64,000 nucleotides of DNA from IMG/VR virus record IMGVR_UViG_3300006841_000093, positions 62,001-126,000 of that record; one strand, given 5' to 3'. The notes beneath the pieces are model-generated. The model was not told the DNA's origin and ran no database searches. It saw nothing but the letters and a program-made list of their open reading frames with translations. This stretch comes from a virus. Position 1 is the first letter of the stretch; each line of letters begins with the position of its first letter. Positions 47,043-54,484 of the stretch are shown piece by piece. The position numbers were made by a program, and so were the translations under genes.

Positions 47043-47751
47043 TCCAACCATTTTCATCGCAGCTCCGTTTGGTAATTACCTTAGAACAAGACATACAACT
47101 TCAGTACATGGTACATTTACCTTAAATCCTCAAGGAAATAGATTCTGGGCAGTCCTGAAGTCTCTCAGATATACAAAAGAGGGGTGGACTAACAAACTTG
47201 GTCTACCTAATCCTGGTCTTGTCAAAGGTCTATATAACGCCTCTAGAAATGACGTAATTTCTATTGCAGAAGTCAATAGAAACGAGTTTCAAGAGATGAA
47301 TAAAATCATCCCCCAAGCAACCTCAATAGAACTAAATCTTTCGTGTCCTAACTCCAAGTTCTTACCGTGGGATTTCATCAATCAATGGCCTAATAAGGAT
47401 CGTAGATGGTGTATCGCCAAGATGTCTCCACTCACCACTCCAGAAGAGATCGAATACGTAGTAAATCAAGGATTCAGACAACTACATTTCTCAAATACCT
47501 TACCACATAAGAAGGGTGGACTCTCAGGAAAGACTCTCATTTCATATACCAAGAGACTAATCAATCTAGTGAGAACAGACTTCAAATCAATAAATATAGA
47601 GATAATTGCGGGTGGTGGAGTGACCACAATTCAAGATATAGAAGAATATCTAAATGAAGGAGCTGACCATATCTCAATAGGATCTGGTTGGTTCAGACCC
47701 TTAAAAATGAGAAAACTAGTTAATGAAACTTATAGTATCTTTAGAGGATGA
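47029..47751 (+). CDS. pyrD: dihydroorotate-dehydrogenase-like enzyme
   Basis: The 240-residue TIM-barrel protein keeps the family blocks: TNKLGLPNPGL, TSIELNLSCPNSKFL (substrate Asn and Ser/Cys site), CIAKMSPLTTPEEIEYV, IIAGGGVTTIQDIEEYLNEG and DHISIGSGWFR. It is shorter than cellular PyrD (about 300 or more) but has the FMN phosphate loop GGGV...GS. With pyrF next to it, it implies phage-driven pyrimidine synthesis. Its electron acceptor cannot be told. Overlaps pyrF by 29 bases. Confidence 0.87.
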   Translation: MKSHDPTIFIAAPFGNYLRTRHTTSVHGTFTLNPQGNRFWAVLKSLRYTKEGWTNKLGLPNPGLVKGLYNASRNDVISIAEVNRNEFQEMNKIIPQATSIELNLSCPNSKFLPWDFINQWPNKDRRWCIAKMSPLTTPEEIEYVVNQGFRQLHFSNTLPHKKGGLSGKTLISYTKRLINLVRTDFKSINIEIIAGGGVTTIQDIEEYLNEGADHISIGSGWFRPLKMRKLVNETYSIFRG

Positions 47752-48385
47752 AGAGTCATTCAAACTAGCAAAAAAGCTAGCAGATTATGTAGATGGATTC
47801 AAATTGAACCATATACTGTGGGAAAGATTAAAATACAGAGGATGGAAGAAGAAAGAAATATTCATTGATTTCAAACTCTGGGACACACCTAATACAGTAG
47901 TCTCCGTTGTGGAAAGATTGATCGAAAGCTCAGTCACCATGACAACCATTTCCACGTTCAACAACGATGTCGTTTTCGATAATCTACAGCAGTTCAAATC
48001 TGAGATAAAACTACTAGGTGTTACCTACCTTACTTCATGGACTCCACAAGACCAATATGCAATATGCAGACAGATGCCAGATCCTATGTGGGAACAATCA
48101 CTCAGAAGAATCGAAGGTTTCTATGGACTAGTCTGTTCTCCGAAAGATCTCCCAGATATCGATTACATAGATTTCGAACATAACTTCCAACGAGTCTGTC
48201 CAGGCATAGGTCATAACAATACTGGTCAACACCGTACAACTACTCCACGACAAGCTTTTCAATTAGGCGCAGATTATATCATACTAGGGCGCACTGTGAC
48301 CAATTCACCGAATCCCATACAAACAATACAAAACATTACAAAGGAAATCGATGAGTCTCAAAAAACTCAAACAACTAACAATTAG
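47723..48385 (+). CDS. pyrF: orotidine 5'-phosphate decarboxylase
   Basis: The 220-residue protein has the OMP decarboxylase active site FIDFKLWDTPNTV (DxKxxDxxxT), starts KLIVSLEDEESFKLAKKL with the substrate Asp/Lys region, and ends with RVCPGIGHNNTGQHR then ADYIILGRTVTNSPNP (CPG and GR phosphate loops). It converts OMP to UMP, the last step of UMP synthesis. PyrE is not in the window. Overlaps pyrD. Confidence 0.92.
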   Translation: MKLIVSLEDEESFKLAKKLADYVDGFKLNHILWERLKYRGWKKKEIFIDFKLWDTPNTVVSVVERLIESSVTMTTISTFNNDVVFDNLQQFKSEIKLLGVTYLTSWTPQDQYAICRQMPDPMWEQSLRRIEGFYGLVCSPKDLPDIDYIDFEHNFQRVCPGIGHNNTGQHRTTTPRQAFQLGADYIILGRTVTNSPNPIQTIQNITKEIDESQKTQTTNN

Positions 48386-48464
48386 AGGAATAGTAATGCA
48401 CCTCCCAATACTCATAATTACAGCATTTTTCACTTACATAACCATAGACCTAATATTACGATGA
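48351..48464 (+). CDS. tiny membrane peptide (37 aa)
   Basis: ATG 48351 encodes SLKKLKQLTIRGIVMHLPIL then IITAFFTYITIDLILR, ending at TGA 48462-48464, which overlaps the next ATG. A basic start and one membrane segment. It overlaps pyrF by 35 bases. Confidence 0.45.
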   Translation: MSLKKLKQLTIRGIVMHLPILIITAFFTYITIDLILR

Positions 48465-48736
48465 AATACAAATATAACTACGAAAACGCAACAGAGAAGA
48501 GAGAATCACAAGCCAAGTATGGACGAATGGATGATATACCACACGATTCTCCAGAGAAACACCCTGAACATCTTAATGAACACCAATTACTCCAAGAAAT
48601 ACAACACGAAGCACTGTATGGAGAGGCTAAAAAAGTACAAGAATTACTACTCAAATGGCCGGAATATAAACGAGAAGATCTCAGAAAAATGTTAATAGGC
48701 TCCGTAGAAGAACATGGAAGGACACTATTGATATGA
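48461..48736 (+). CDS. hypothetical protein (91 aa)
   Basis: Polar and helical: NATEKRESQAKYGRMDDIPH then HQLLQEIQHEALYGEAKKVQ and LLKWPEYKREDLRKML. No domain recognised. Coupled to both neighbours by 4-base overlaps. Confidence 0.6.
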   Translation: MKYKYNYENATEKRESQAKYGRMDDIPHDSPEKHPEHLNEHQLLQEIQHEALYGEAKKVQELLLKWPEYKREDLRKMLIGSVEEHGRTLLI

Positions 48737-48933
48737 TACTAATTCCACAGACATACATCATCGCCATAGGACTCTCACTCATGGGGTACTTTGCCATCAC
48801 CTACCCAGAACTGTGTCCAGAAGAGTATGCCACTAAAGGTGAAACCCTCACAAAATACTGTAGATTCGACCATCATCATAAAGAATGGATACTGAAAGAA
48901 GGAGTAAAATATGAAGAAAAAGAAGACGGGTAA
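48733..48933 (+). CDS. small membrane protein (66 aa)
   Basis: One N-terminal membrane or signal segment (PQTYIIAIGLSLMGYFAI) and a polar tail with Cys in PELCPEEYA and KYCRFDHHHKEWILKEG. Similar short tail motifs (HHKEWILKEG) occur in the lipoproteins of this window in looser form (HQMWMVYD). Overlaps the next gene by 23 bases. Confidence 0.55.
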   Translation: MILIPQTYIIAIGLSLMGYFAITYPELCPEEYATKGETLTKYCRFDHHHKEWILKEGVKYEEKEDG

Positions 48934-49060
48934 ACGCAAGTCTAAATCTTGGCGTAGACGAATTCCAAGATGTACACTATGTACACCTTTCCGATGGATG
49001 GGTAATACCAAGACACGATTTAGACATTCAACTAGGAAACAAATGTTAAAAGGTACATGA
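48911..49060 (+). CDS. very small basic protein with CxxC (49 aa)
   Basis: ATG 48911 encodes KKKKTGKRKSKSWRRRIPRC then TLCTPFRWMGNTKTRFRHST. One CxxC and high Arg/Lys content suggest nucleic-acid binding. It overlaps both neighbours and ends in ATGA with the ParB-like gene. Confidence 0.5.
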   Translation: MKKKKTGKRKSKSWRRRIPRCTLCTPFRWMGNTKTRFRHSTRKQMLKGT

Positions 49061-49440
49061 TAGATTATACTAAGACTTCCTCTAAATTATATCATATCAA
49101 TCCACATTATCTCCGTAAGTTAGGATTGGAACGATATGGTAAAGGGGGAGTAGGAAGACATAGGGATAATGCCTATGATGGTAAGGAAGAAACATCCCAT
49201 TTGACTAGGGAAGAAAGAGAAGCAAGGTATGATGAATTAAAAGAGAGTATAGAGACTTGTGGTTTTAACGAAGAATACCCTATACTGATTATGTTAAGGA
49301 GAGAGGGTGGTGAAGACCGAATATTCGAAGGTCATCATAGACTGAATATAGCTATAGAGTTGGGATTAGAGACTGTTCCTGTGAGGTTTATTGAGTGGCA
49401 GAAGGAATATAACGCAAAAGGTAGGTGGGTGGATAAATGA
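49057..49440 (+). CDS. ParB/Srx-fold nuclease-like protein (127 aa)
   Basis: YDELKESIETCGFNEEYPIL, DRIFEGHHRLNIAIELGLE and TVPVRFIEW follow the ParB-type pattern of a small partition/nuclease fold, including the GHHRL site. There is no HTH region, so it is a stand-alone domain. It ends the long operon that starts near 42627 and precedes the RNA region. Confidence 0.7.
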   Translation: MIDYTKTSSKLYHINPHYLRKLGLERYGKGGVGRHRDNAYDGKEETSHLTREEREARYDELKESIETCGFNEEYPILIMLRREGGEDRIFEGHHRLNIAIELGLETVPVRFIEWQKEYNAKGRWVDK

Positions 49441-49517
49441 CATTTAAATCGGGTGGCACTAGTCGTCTTAGGGGGTTATTTTTGGAGCAAAATTTTTTGA
49501 CACCCCTACGAAATGAC

Positions 49518-49546
49518 TTGACATTGACCTAAGTGTGTGATATAAT
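49518..49546 (+). promoter_or_regulatory. sigma70-type promoter P1 of the RNA region
   Basis: TTGACA (49518-49523), 17-base spacer, TATAAT (49541-49546). It is consensus-perfect. Transcription would start near 49553, exactly at the first structured RNA. Confidence 0.85.
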
Positions 49547-49552
49547 AGAGAG

Positions 49553-49668
49553 ATGACGATACTATATAGAGACAGAGAAGGCCTATGGTGTGTAACGTGT
49601 CATAGACAGACTGTGAGTGGATCAGACCGAAGGCAGATCCCCATAGGACACCCGCTAGCGCCTTCTCG
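49553..49668 (+). ncRNA. candidate structured small RNA A
   Basis: Directly after promoter P1 the transcript can close on itself: GAGAAGGC (49575-49582) pairs perfectly with GCCTTCTC (49660-49667), and CTATGG (49583-49588) with CCATAG (49641-49646). GGATC/GATCC makes an inner hairpin near 49619-49640. A 48-codon frame from 49553 crosses the same bases, but it has no ribosome site and its composition is not like the phage genes. GC is far higher than in the coding regions. I recognise no known RNA family. Confidence 0.6.
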
Positions 49669-49675
49669 ACCCCTC

Positions 49676-49703
49676 TTGACATTTCAGGAAAGGGTGGTAT
49701 AAT
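49676..49703 (+). promoter_or_regulatory. sigma70-type promoter P2 of the RNA region
   Basis: TTGACA (49676-49681), 16-base spacer, TATAAT (49698-49703). It starts a short stretch of about 90 bases before the next promoter, with only a weak 33-codon frame from about 49727. Confidence 0.8.
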
Positions 49704-49759
49704 GAGGTGTGAAGCCGAAAAGATTAATGAAGACACATAAAAAAAGATTGAATAAACTC

Positions 49760-49788
49760 TTGACAAATCCCACTCTCTGTGGTATAAT
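49760..49788 (+). promoter_or_regulatory. sigma70-type promoter P3 of the RNA region
   Basis: TTGACA (49760-49765), 17-base spacer, TATAAT (49783-49788), preceded by AATAAACTC. The downstream ACCTGAGAATGAGAGAGGATCA is shared with the leader of the gene at 57262 (quoted in two parts: ACCTGA and TGAGAGAG.ATCA), but here no long frame follows. Confidence 0.8.
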
Positions 49789-49794
49789 AGTACC

Positions 49795-50218
49795 TGAGAA
49801 TGAGAGAGGATCAAATGAAATGACATAGATTGACCATTAGAAATAGAGGGTAGGGATTCTCTGGCTACCCTCCGCTAGTCACCTACAGAGTACCCGTTGT
49901 GGTGTGTGTTCGACTAAGGGACACACGTAAGACACAGAGTAATGGGGGTGTAGACGGCCGATGTGACGGCGCTGAAGATGAGTGTCAGGGATCAGAGAGT
50001 GGGAACAAGCCACTCAGACAGACTCTACGAGATGTTTCTTCCTTGATTGTCTGTCGAACAGATCAGGGTACGGCCTACCCTGTGAGGTGGGAATGTCCTA
50101 GTACATGACTCCCGGAGACCTGCGACATCACTGCAGAGCCCGCATAACAAAAACTGTACTACTTAAATCTTTATTCTTATTGTTTCCCCTGTGTCAGAGA
50201 TGGCATGGGGGTTTTCTT
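49795..50218 (+). ncRNA. candidate large structured RNA B (about 420 nt)
   Basis: Between promoter P3 and a terminator lies a GC-richer stretch full of perfect hairpins: GAGGGTAG/CTACCCTC (49846-49872), GTGTGTTC/GGACACAC (49907-49926 region, 7-base loop), GAGTGG/CCACTC (near 49996-50014) and CAGGGTA/TACCCTG (50064-50082). CTACA/TGTAG with ACCCGTT/AATGGG encloses the second. A 69-codon frame from 49899 crosses it but has odd composition and no ribosome site. I tested it by eye against tmRNA, RNase P and group I intron signatures and found none. Function unknown. Confidence 0.6.
50186..50218 (+). terminator. rho-independent terminator of RNA B
   Basis: CCCCTGTGTC (50186-50195) pairs through ten positions, three of them G-U, with GGCATGGGGG (50202-50211) around the loop AGAGAT. 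TTTTCTT follows. Confidence 0.75.
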
Positions 50219-50232
50219 ATATGGAGTGACTA

Positions 50233-50412
50233 ATGAAAAGAAAGAACGAAGAAGACTGGGATGATATCCAAGAAGCTCTAGGCAAGGTTTCGTATGACTT
50301 TGTGCCAGAGCAAGAGAGGAACTTTGATGCACAGTACAGCCCATCACCTTCCACGCACAGATACGTGGGTGAGGAGTGTATAGGGGGTGTGTGGTATAAG
50401 GTGTACCAGTAG
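50233..50412 (+). CDS. small hypothetical protein (59 aa)
   Basis: ATG 50233 with GGAG 7 bases upstream encodes KRKNEEDWDDIQEALGKVSY, then FVPEQERNFDAQYSPSPSTH and GEECIGGVWYKVYQ. It directly follows the RNA B terminator, so it may be read by readthrough or its own promoter. No domain is recognised. The codon use is C/G-richer than most genes here. Confidence 0.55.
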   Translation: MKRKNEEDWDDIQEALGKVSYDFVPEQERNFDAQYSPSPSTHRYVGEECIGGVWYKVYQ

Positions 50413-50743
50413 GGACTGAAGGGAGTTTCTGGAGCAGTTGACCACCAATCGCAGTGTTGGTGGGGTGTGTGGTGTTGGGGTGGTGGATCTTTAGCGGTTG
50501 TTTTATAACAGATTAAAAAGCACCCTTGAGGACTCCAAGACGGGTTTACCCGATGGTCGTTTTATCTGGAGGTGAAATGTTTTTCTAACGGTCCACCCCA
50601 CAAATTAATCGGACCCATATATATTAATAATGGGTCAAGTGAGAGTATACTAGTTTAAACTCAAATGGGCTGCTGACCCTTGACCTAAACCGGTTACTAG
50701 GTATATCCAGCCGCTTGACCCACTTTATCACAAGAAAGGAATA
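50413..50743 (+). promoter_or_regulatory. 331-base non-coding leader with G-rich tract and alternative hairpins
   Basis: No convincing gene. CCACCAA (50442-50448) pairs with TTGGTGG (50457-50463), which opens a G-rich tract to about 50488 with two GGGG runs and several GG runs. GACCCAT (50612-50618) pairs with ATGGGTC (50630-50636). The latter region can instead form TGGGTCAAG (50631-50639) with CTTGACCCA (50714-50722), just upstream of the ribosome site AAGAAAGGA of the gene at 50744. The mutually exclusive pairings look like a translation-control leader. Confidence 0.45.
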
Positions 50744-50992
50744 ATGTCACAATACAGAAAATGGGATGAGTCTCGTTCACCACAATGGAAGTACCTATTA
50801 CAGAAGGAATCAGAGAAAAGGAGAAAGACACGAAAAGAGATTGAGATGGAACGAAGGGAGAAAGAAAAGAGTGAACATTCTAAGCCAAAGAAACATTCCG
50901 AATATAGGAAAGAAAGAATAAAAGAGAATATAAGAAAAGTTTCTAAACAAGAATTAGAAAGAAAATTATTAGGGGCACAGAAAAAATCATGA
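50744..50992 (+). CDS. small basic helical protein (82 aa)
   Basis: Highly charged throughout: SRSPQWKYLLQKESEKRRKT, KEIEMERREKEKSEHSKPKK and SKQELERKLLGAQKKS. It may bind RNA or DNA as an extended helix. It has a long foldable leader and overlaps the glycosyltransferase by 4 bases. Confidence 0.6.
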   Translation: MSQYRKWDESRSPQWKYLLQKESEKRRKTRKEIEMERREKEKSEHSKPKKHSEYRKERIKENIRKVSKQELERKLLGAQKKS

Positions 50993-52071
50993 CTAGTGAA
51001 GAATTACATACCTACCTAATGGAACTTAAGAATAAGAATGTTCAGAGTCCAGATATTGTAACCTACAAAGAAACAATAAGAGAAGCCCTAGACCAGTACA
51101 GGACTACGATTCCACGCACTAACCTAATGTTGAATGAACAGGGTGGAGTAAACAAGAATGTAGTCTTTTATTCTTTTATGGAAGCTCCAAATAAGCCAGC
51201 TATAGGAGATCATGAATTAAAAAGAATGAGGATATCCTGGAGAAGTCTGAGGAAGTTTAATAAAGATATTGAAGTTCGATTCTGCTATGATGGAGATGAT
51301 GTACGTTGGACAGAATTATGTGATGAGTTTGATATTAAGATGTTTGGTTTCTCTGATACTTTTAAAGGTACTGAACCTAATGCATGGTGTATTCATCGAT
51401 GGTATAATATGTCACAATGGGCGGATGAAGACTTGAATCTATTGTATATGGATGCCGACACATACTGTCATGGAGATATTGGACTGTTATTCGACATATA
51501 CAAACGTGATCCCGTATACGGACGAGAGGAACTTGGATTTCGACATGATCCGAATCTTGGATGTGCCGGAGAAGACCCACGATTCTATTTGGATTTGTTG
51601 GATGCTTCTATTATGTCTCAAGGTGGTAAGACAGAGGTACAGAAGTATTGTTTAGGTGTGATATTACTGAATCAGAGTGTACACAAGTTGTTTACGCCAG
51701 AAGTTATGGAATATTACACAGATTTATTGGAACGGATTCGTACATTCAAAGTATTTTACAGTATTCCCAATTACAGGATAATGGATGAGTTCGCTTTTTG
51801 GATTCTGATGAGTAGGTGGAGTATTAGGACTAGTTTATTTGGGGATCAAGATGTTTCTCAAACCTTCTTGGAAAAGAAACATGAGAACCATTTTAATCCG
51901 ATTGTTCTCCATTATACAACATACGCCGAGGAGAAGTTTGCTGATTGGGCACCAGAGTTCTATTGTCTGAGTAGGAGTCTTGAAGAAAGGGAGTTTGCTG
52001 ATGTTGCTGCGGGTGGTATCTATAATGTAACTCCTCTTATGAGGGAAGAATTGGCTATGTCCATGTGGTAA
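50989..52071 (+). CDS. GT-A fold glycosyltransferase-like protein (360 aa)
   Basis: RISWRSLRKFNKDIEVRFCY and NLLYMDADTYCHGDIGLLFD contain the strand and the DxD-type metal site (DAD) of GT-A/GT8-like glycosyltransferases. NRxIPxYR-like SIPNYRIMDEFAFWIL near 255 suits the acceptor side. It would transfer a sugar from a nucleotide-sugar donor, perhaps onto host surface glycans or phage DNA. The start at ATG 50989 couples to the upstream gene. Confidence 0.75.
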   Translation: MTSEELHTYLMELKNKNVQSPDIVTYKETIREALDQYRTTIPRTNLMLNEQGGVNKNVVFYSFMEAPNKPAIGDHELKRMRISWRSLRKFNKDIEVRFCYDGDDVRWTELCDEFDIKMFGFSDTFKGTEPNAWCIHRWYNMSQWADEDLNLLYMDADTYCHGDIGLLFDIYKRDPVYGREELGFRHDPNLGCAGEDPRFYLDLLDASIMSQGGKTEVQKYCLGVILLNQSVHKLFTPEVMEYYTDLLERIRTFKVFYSIPNYRIMDEFAFWILMSRWSIRTSLFGDQDVSQTFLEKKHENHFNPIVLHYTTYAEEKFADWAPEFYCLSRSLEEREFADVAAGGIYNVTPLMREELAMSMW

Positions 52072-52072
52072 A

Positions 52073-52234
52073 ATGACCGAAACTGAAAAAAATTTAAAAT
52101 TTAAAATTGAAAAGATAGAAAAACGCTTGGAAGAATTAGAGAGAAGAGTAAATGAATTAAAATGGCTATGGGATGTAAAAGAAATAGAAGATAGAGGCAA
52201 AGAACGAGTGCAAACAATCTATATTGAGAAATAA
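52073..52234 (+). CDS. small coiled-coil protein (53 aa)
   Basis: ATG 52073 to TAA 52232-52234 encodes TETEKNLKFKIEKIEKRLEE then LERRVNELKWLWDVKEIEDR, an ideal coiled coil. One base separates it from the next start on either side. No domain beyond that. Confidence 0.55.
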   Translation: MTETEKNLKFKIEKIEKRLEELERRVNELKWLWDVKEIEDRGKERVQTIYIEK

Positions 52235-52235
52235 T

Positions 52236-53081
52236 ATGACTTATGAATATGAAGGTGACGGTCCAGTAGAAAATAAAGTAAAATTTTGGTCTGTAGTGCC
52301 TGGTGTTGAGGAATGGGCGCCTATTGAACCGGCAAGTAAATTTATTCCCAAATGGTGGAAAGGAGTTCCAGCTCATTCTGATACTTCTGGTGTTCCGGCT
52401 ATAAATGGTCCTCAATATTCCGATTCCGGAACGCCTCAATTTGAAACCAATCTACAAACAAGAGCTGATGGTACAATAAAACTTTGTCCTGCTATTCACG
52501 ATTGGTTTAATACAGGTTGGGTACTTCCAATGTGGTGTGATCTTCATATAGAACTTTTCGAAGATGGAGCTCTTGGTGCACCTGGAGGTAAACAGTATAC
52601 CTTTAGAACACCTCATCCAGATTTTCAAGGTGGACTGATGGACAACATTACATATATCACATGGTTGCCAAAAGAACAACAAGAAAATGGAGCAGTTGGA
52701 TTTGTAAACCTTGAATGCCCATGGCGTATGAAGACACCTGCTGGAATATCTTGTTATCAGTTTCCTATGTATTATCATTTCAATCAAGATTTTGAAGTAC
52801 CGCCTGGGCCAATATGGACTGATGTCTATACACAAGTCAATCCACAAATAATACTCAAACGATATGGTAAGATTACAATTAAACGTGGTACTCCACTATG
52901 TTTGTTCATACCCTATGAAAGATGTTCTGCTGATAACCTTGAGATGGAAATAGTAAAACGTGGAGAAAAAGAAATCGAGTGGGAACATTCGACAGATAGA
53001 ATGATTCAAACTAAATTCAAGGGAGCTTATTATCAAATGCAGAAAGAAGCCAAAAAAGCAGGATGTCCATATCATCAATAG
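52236..53081 (+). CDS. DUF6065-family protein (281 aa)
   Basis: Starting at ATG 52236, the protein shows PASKFIPKWWKGVP, TIKLCPAIHDWFNTGWVLPM and HFNQDFEVPPGP. This is the DUF6065 pattern I recall from marine phages, where it often lies beside 2OG-Fe(II) oxygenases, as here. No catalytic residues are assignable. GCPYHQ with Cys near the C-terminus. It overlaps the oxygenase gene by 19 bases. Confidence 0.72.
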   Translation: MTYEYEGDGPVENKVKFWSVVPGVEEWAPIEPASKFIPKWWKGVPAHSDTSGVPAINGPQYSDSGTPQFETNLQTRADGTIKLCPAIHDWFNTGWVLPMWCDLHIELFEDGALGAPGGKQYTFRTPHPDFQGGLMDNITYITWLPKEQQENGAVGFVNLECPWRMKTPAGISCYQFPMYYHFNQDFEVPPGPIWTDVYTQVNPQIILKRYGKITIKRGTPLCLFIPYERCSADNLEMEIVKRGEKEIEWEHSTDRMIQTKFKGAYYQMQKEAKKAGCPYHQ

Positions 53082-53806
53082 ACAAACCTAAAGTTTATGA
53101 AGAAGGTCATACCCATTTAGATTATGTCAGAATGGAGACTGGCCAAACTCTTATAGTGTTTGAAGCTCCACAAGATATAGTTCTCACTATGAATAAACTT
53201 TATGAGAAATATGTATCTGAAGGAATGCTCTATAATATGAGTAATAGACTTCTAGGAAAAATTGAAGATGAATATTCCTTATATCAAAGTTCTTCTTTTT
53301 ATAAAAATGATGATACAGAGAAAGTAGATAATCATAACTTTCTACCAGAGAATGTTCATCAATGGATAAAGGATAGAATTCATGATTATCTCCATATTTT
53401 AAGAATAGACTATCAAGGAATAAAAACAAATTCCTCTTGGATCAATGATATGAAAGTGGGTGAATATAGTCCTGTACATAACCACAATGGAGGAACAGGC
53501 ACATCAAAATCACCGCTAGAGAATATGGTTCATAAAATAGGATTAATAGGTCTAATGGGACTAAAGATTCCAGATGATATGGGAGATGAGATTACAAGAG
53601 AAAATAATCCACGCAATGGATTTACTGAATTCTTTGGAGGGGGTCACGGAAAAATGTTTGCAAATTTTTCCACTCTAATAAGATTACATGAGGGGGCATT
53701 TGTTGTTCATCCTTATGATGTGATTCACACAGTATATCCTCATTTTAATAAAAACGAAACACGTAGAACATTTACTACGAATATAGATGTTTACCCTATA
53801 GGATAA
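53063..53806 (+). CDS. 2OG-Fe(II) oxygenase-like protein (247 aa)
   Basis: The iron site is YSPVHNHNGGTGTS (HxH) near 136-149, and the C-terminal FVVHPYDVIHTVYPHFNKNE with TRRTFTTNIDV supplies the distal His and the 2-oxoglutarate-binding Arg. The N-terminal 100 residues are helical. It is a distant member of the oxygenase group at 36547 and 54485-56439. The substrate is unknown. Overlaps the DUF6065 gene. Confidence 0.72.
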   Translation: MSISSIDKPKVYEEGHTHLDYVRMETGQTLIVFEAPQDIVLTMNKLYEKYVSEGMLYNMSNRLLGKIEDEYSLYQSSSFYKNDDTEKVDNHNFLPENVHQWIKDRIHDYLHILRIDYQGIKTNSSWINDMKVGEYSPVHNHNGGTGTSKSPLENMVHKIGLIGLMGLKIPDDMGDEITRENNPRNGFTEFFGGGHGKMFANFSTLIRLHEGAFVVHPYDVIHTVYPHFNKNETRRTFTTNIDVYPIG

Positions 53807-53812
53807 AATATT

Positions 53813-54430
53813 ATGATAGAATATGAAATAGAAATGGAAGATACAAATAAAGAAGTACCGCCCCCTAATGCTCCGCCACCCGTGTTACCTCCAGATGGTG
53901 AAATGTTTATGAGAGGTCATCATGTCTTTATGGGTGAGGTGACACAAGAATCAATGAAACCTTTGATTGATTGGATCATTGCCGAAAATTATAATAAACC
54001 TATAGTAAAGAAGAGAGAACTAACTTTGGGGATATGTTCTCCGGGCGGGGATCTCAATGCTTGTTTTGCTTTAGTGGATATAATGAAAGGTTCAAAGATT
54101 CCTATTAAAACAGTAGGTCTAGGAATGATAGCATCTTGTGGACTACTTATGTTTTTATCGGGCACTAAAGGCCGGAGAATACTTACCCCAAACACTTCAA
54201 TCCTTTCACATCAATATTCATGGGGAACATATGGTAAGGAACATGAACTATTTGCCGCAGTTACAGAATATGATTTGACTACAGAGAGAATACTTAATCA
54301 TTATAAAAAATGTACTGGCTTGGATGAAAAGAAAATTAGAGAGTATTTACTTCCCCCACATGATGTTTGGCTTAGTGCTCAAAAAGCAAAGAAATTAGGA
54401 TTATGTGACTCAATAAAAGCAACCTACTAA
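53813..54430 (+). CDS. clpP: ClpP-family serine protease
   Basis: A Pro-rich 30-residue N-terminus leads a ClpP fold: TLGICSPGGDLNACFALVDI, GLGMIASCGLLMFLSG with nucleophile S108, ILTPNTSILSHQYSWG with H133, and PPHDVWLSAQKAKKLGLCDS with catalytic D184. At 205 residues it is full length. Head-maturation proteases of some phages also have this fold, but T4-like phages use gp21, so a protease acting with host ClpA/ClpX and the phage ClpS at 38183 is more likely. Pro-rich N-termini are unusual for ClpP. Confidence 0.9.
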   Translation: MIEYEIEMEDTNKEVPPPNAPPPVLPPDGEMFMRGHHVFMGEVTQESMKPLIDWIIAENYNKPIVKKRELTLGICSPGGDLNACFALVDIMKGSKIPIKTVGLGMIASCGLLMFLSGTKGRRILTPNTSILSHQYSWGTYGKEHELFAAVTEYDLTTERILNHYKKCTGLDEKKIREYLLPPHDVWLSAQKAKKLGLCDSIKATY

Positions 54431-54439
54431 TGGAGATAA

Positions 54440-54447
54440 AATAAATA
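54440..54447 (+). promoter_or_regulatory. late promoter-like AATAAATA
   Basis: AATAAATA lies 38 bases before the first of three tandem oxygenase genes (ATG 54485), with GAAAGGACGAAGGA as the ribosome site. One mismatch to TATAAATA. It suggests late expression of the triplet. Confidence 0.4.
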
Positions 54448-54484
54448 TAAGTAGAACAAAAAAGCGAAAAGAAAGGACGAAGGA

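Noticed and set aside
49441-49517. TAGGGG/CCCCTA stem at the end of the ParB-like gene
   Set aside because: The loop is large and no U-run follows, so a terminator is not supported.
49899-50108. 69-codon frame inside the RNA block
   Set aside because: It has no ribosome site, its Arg/Gly/Cys-rich composition differs from the phage genes, and it crosses perfectly paired stems, so it is probably chance in GC-rich RNA.
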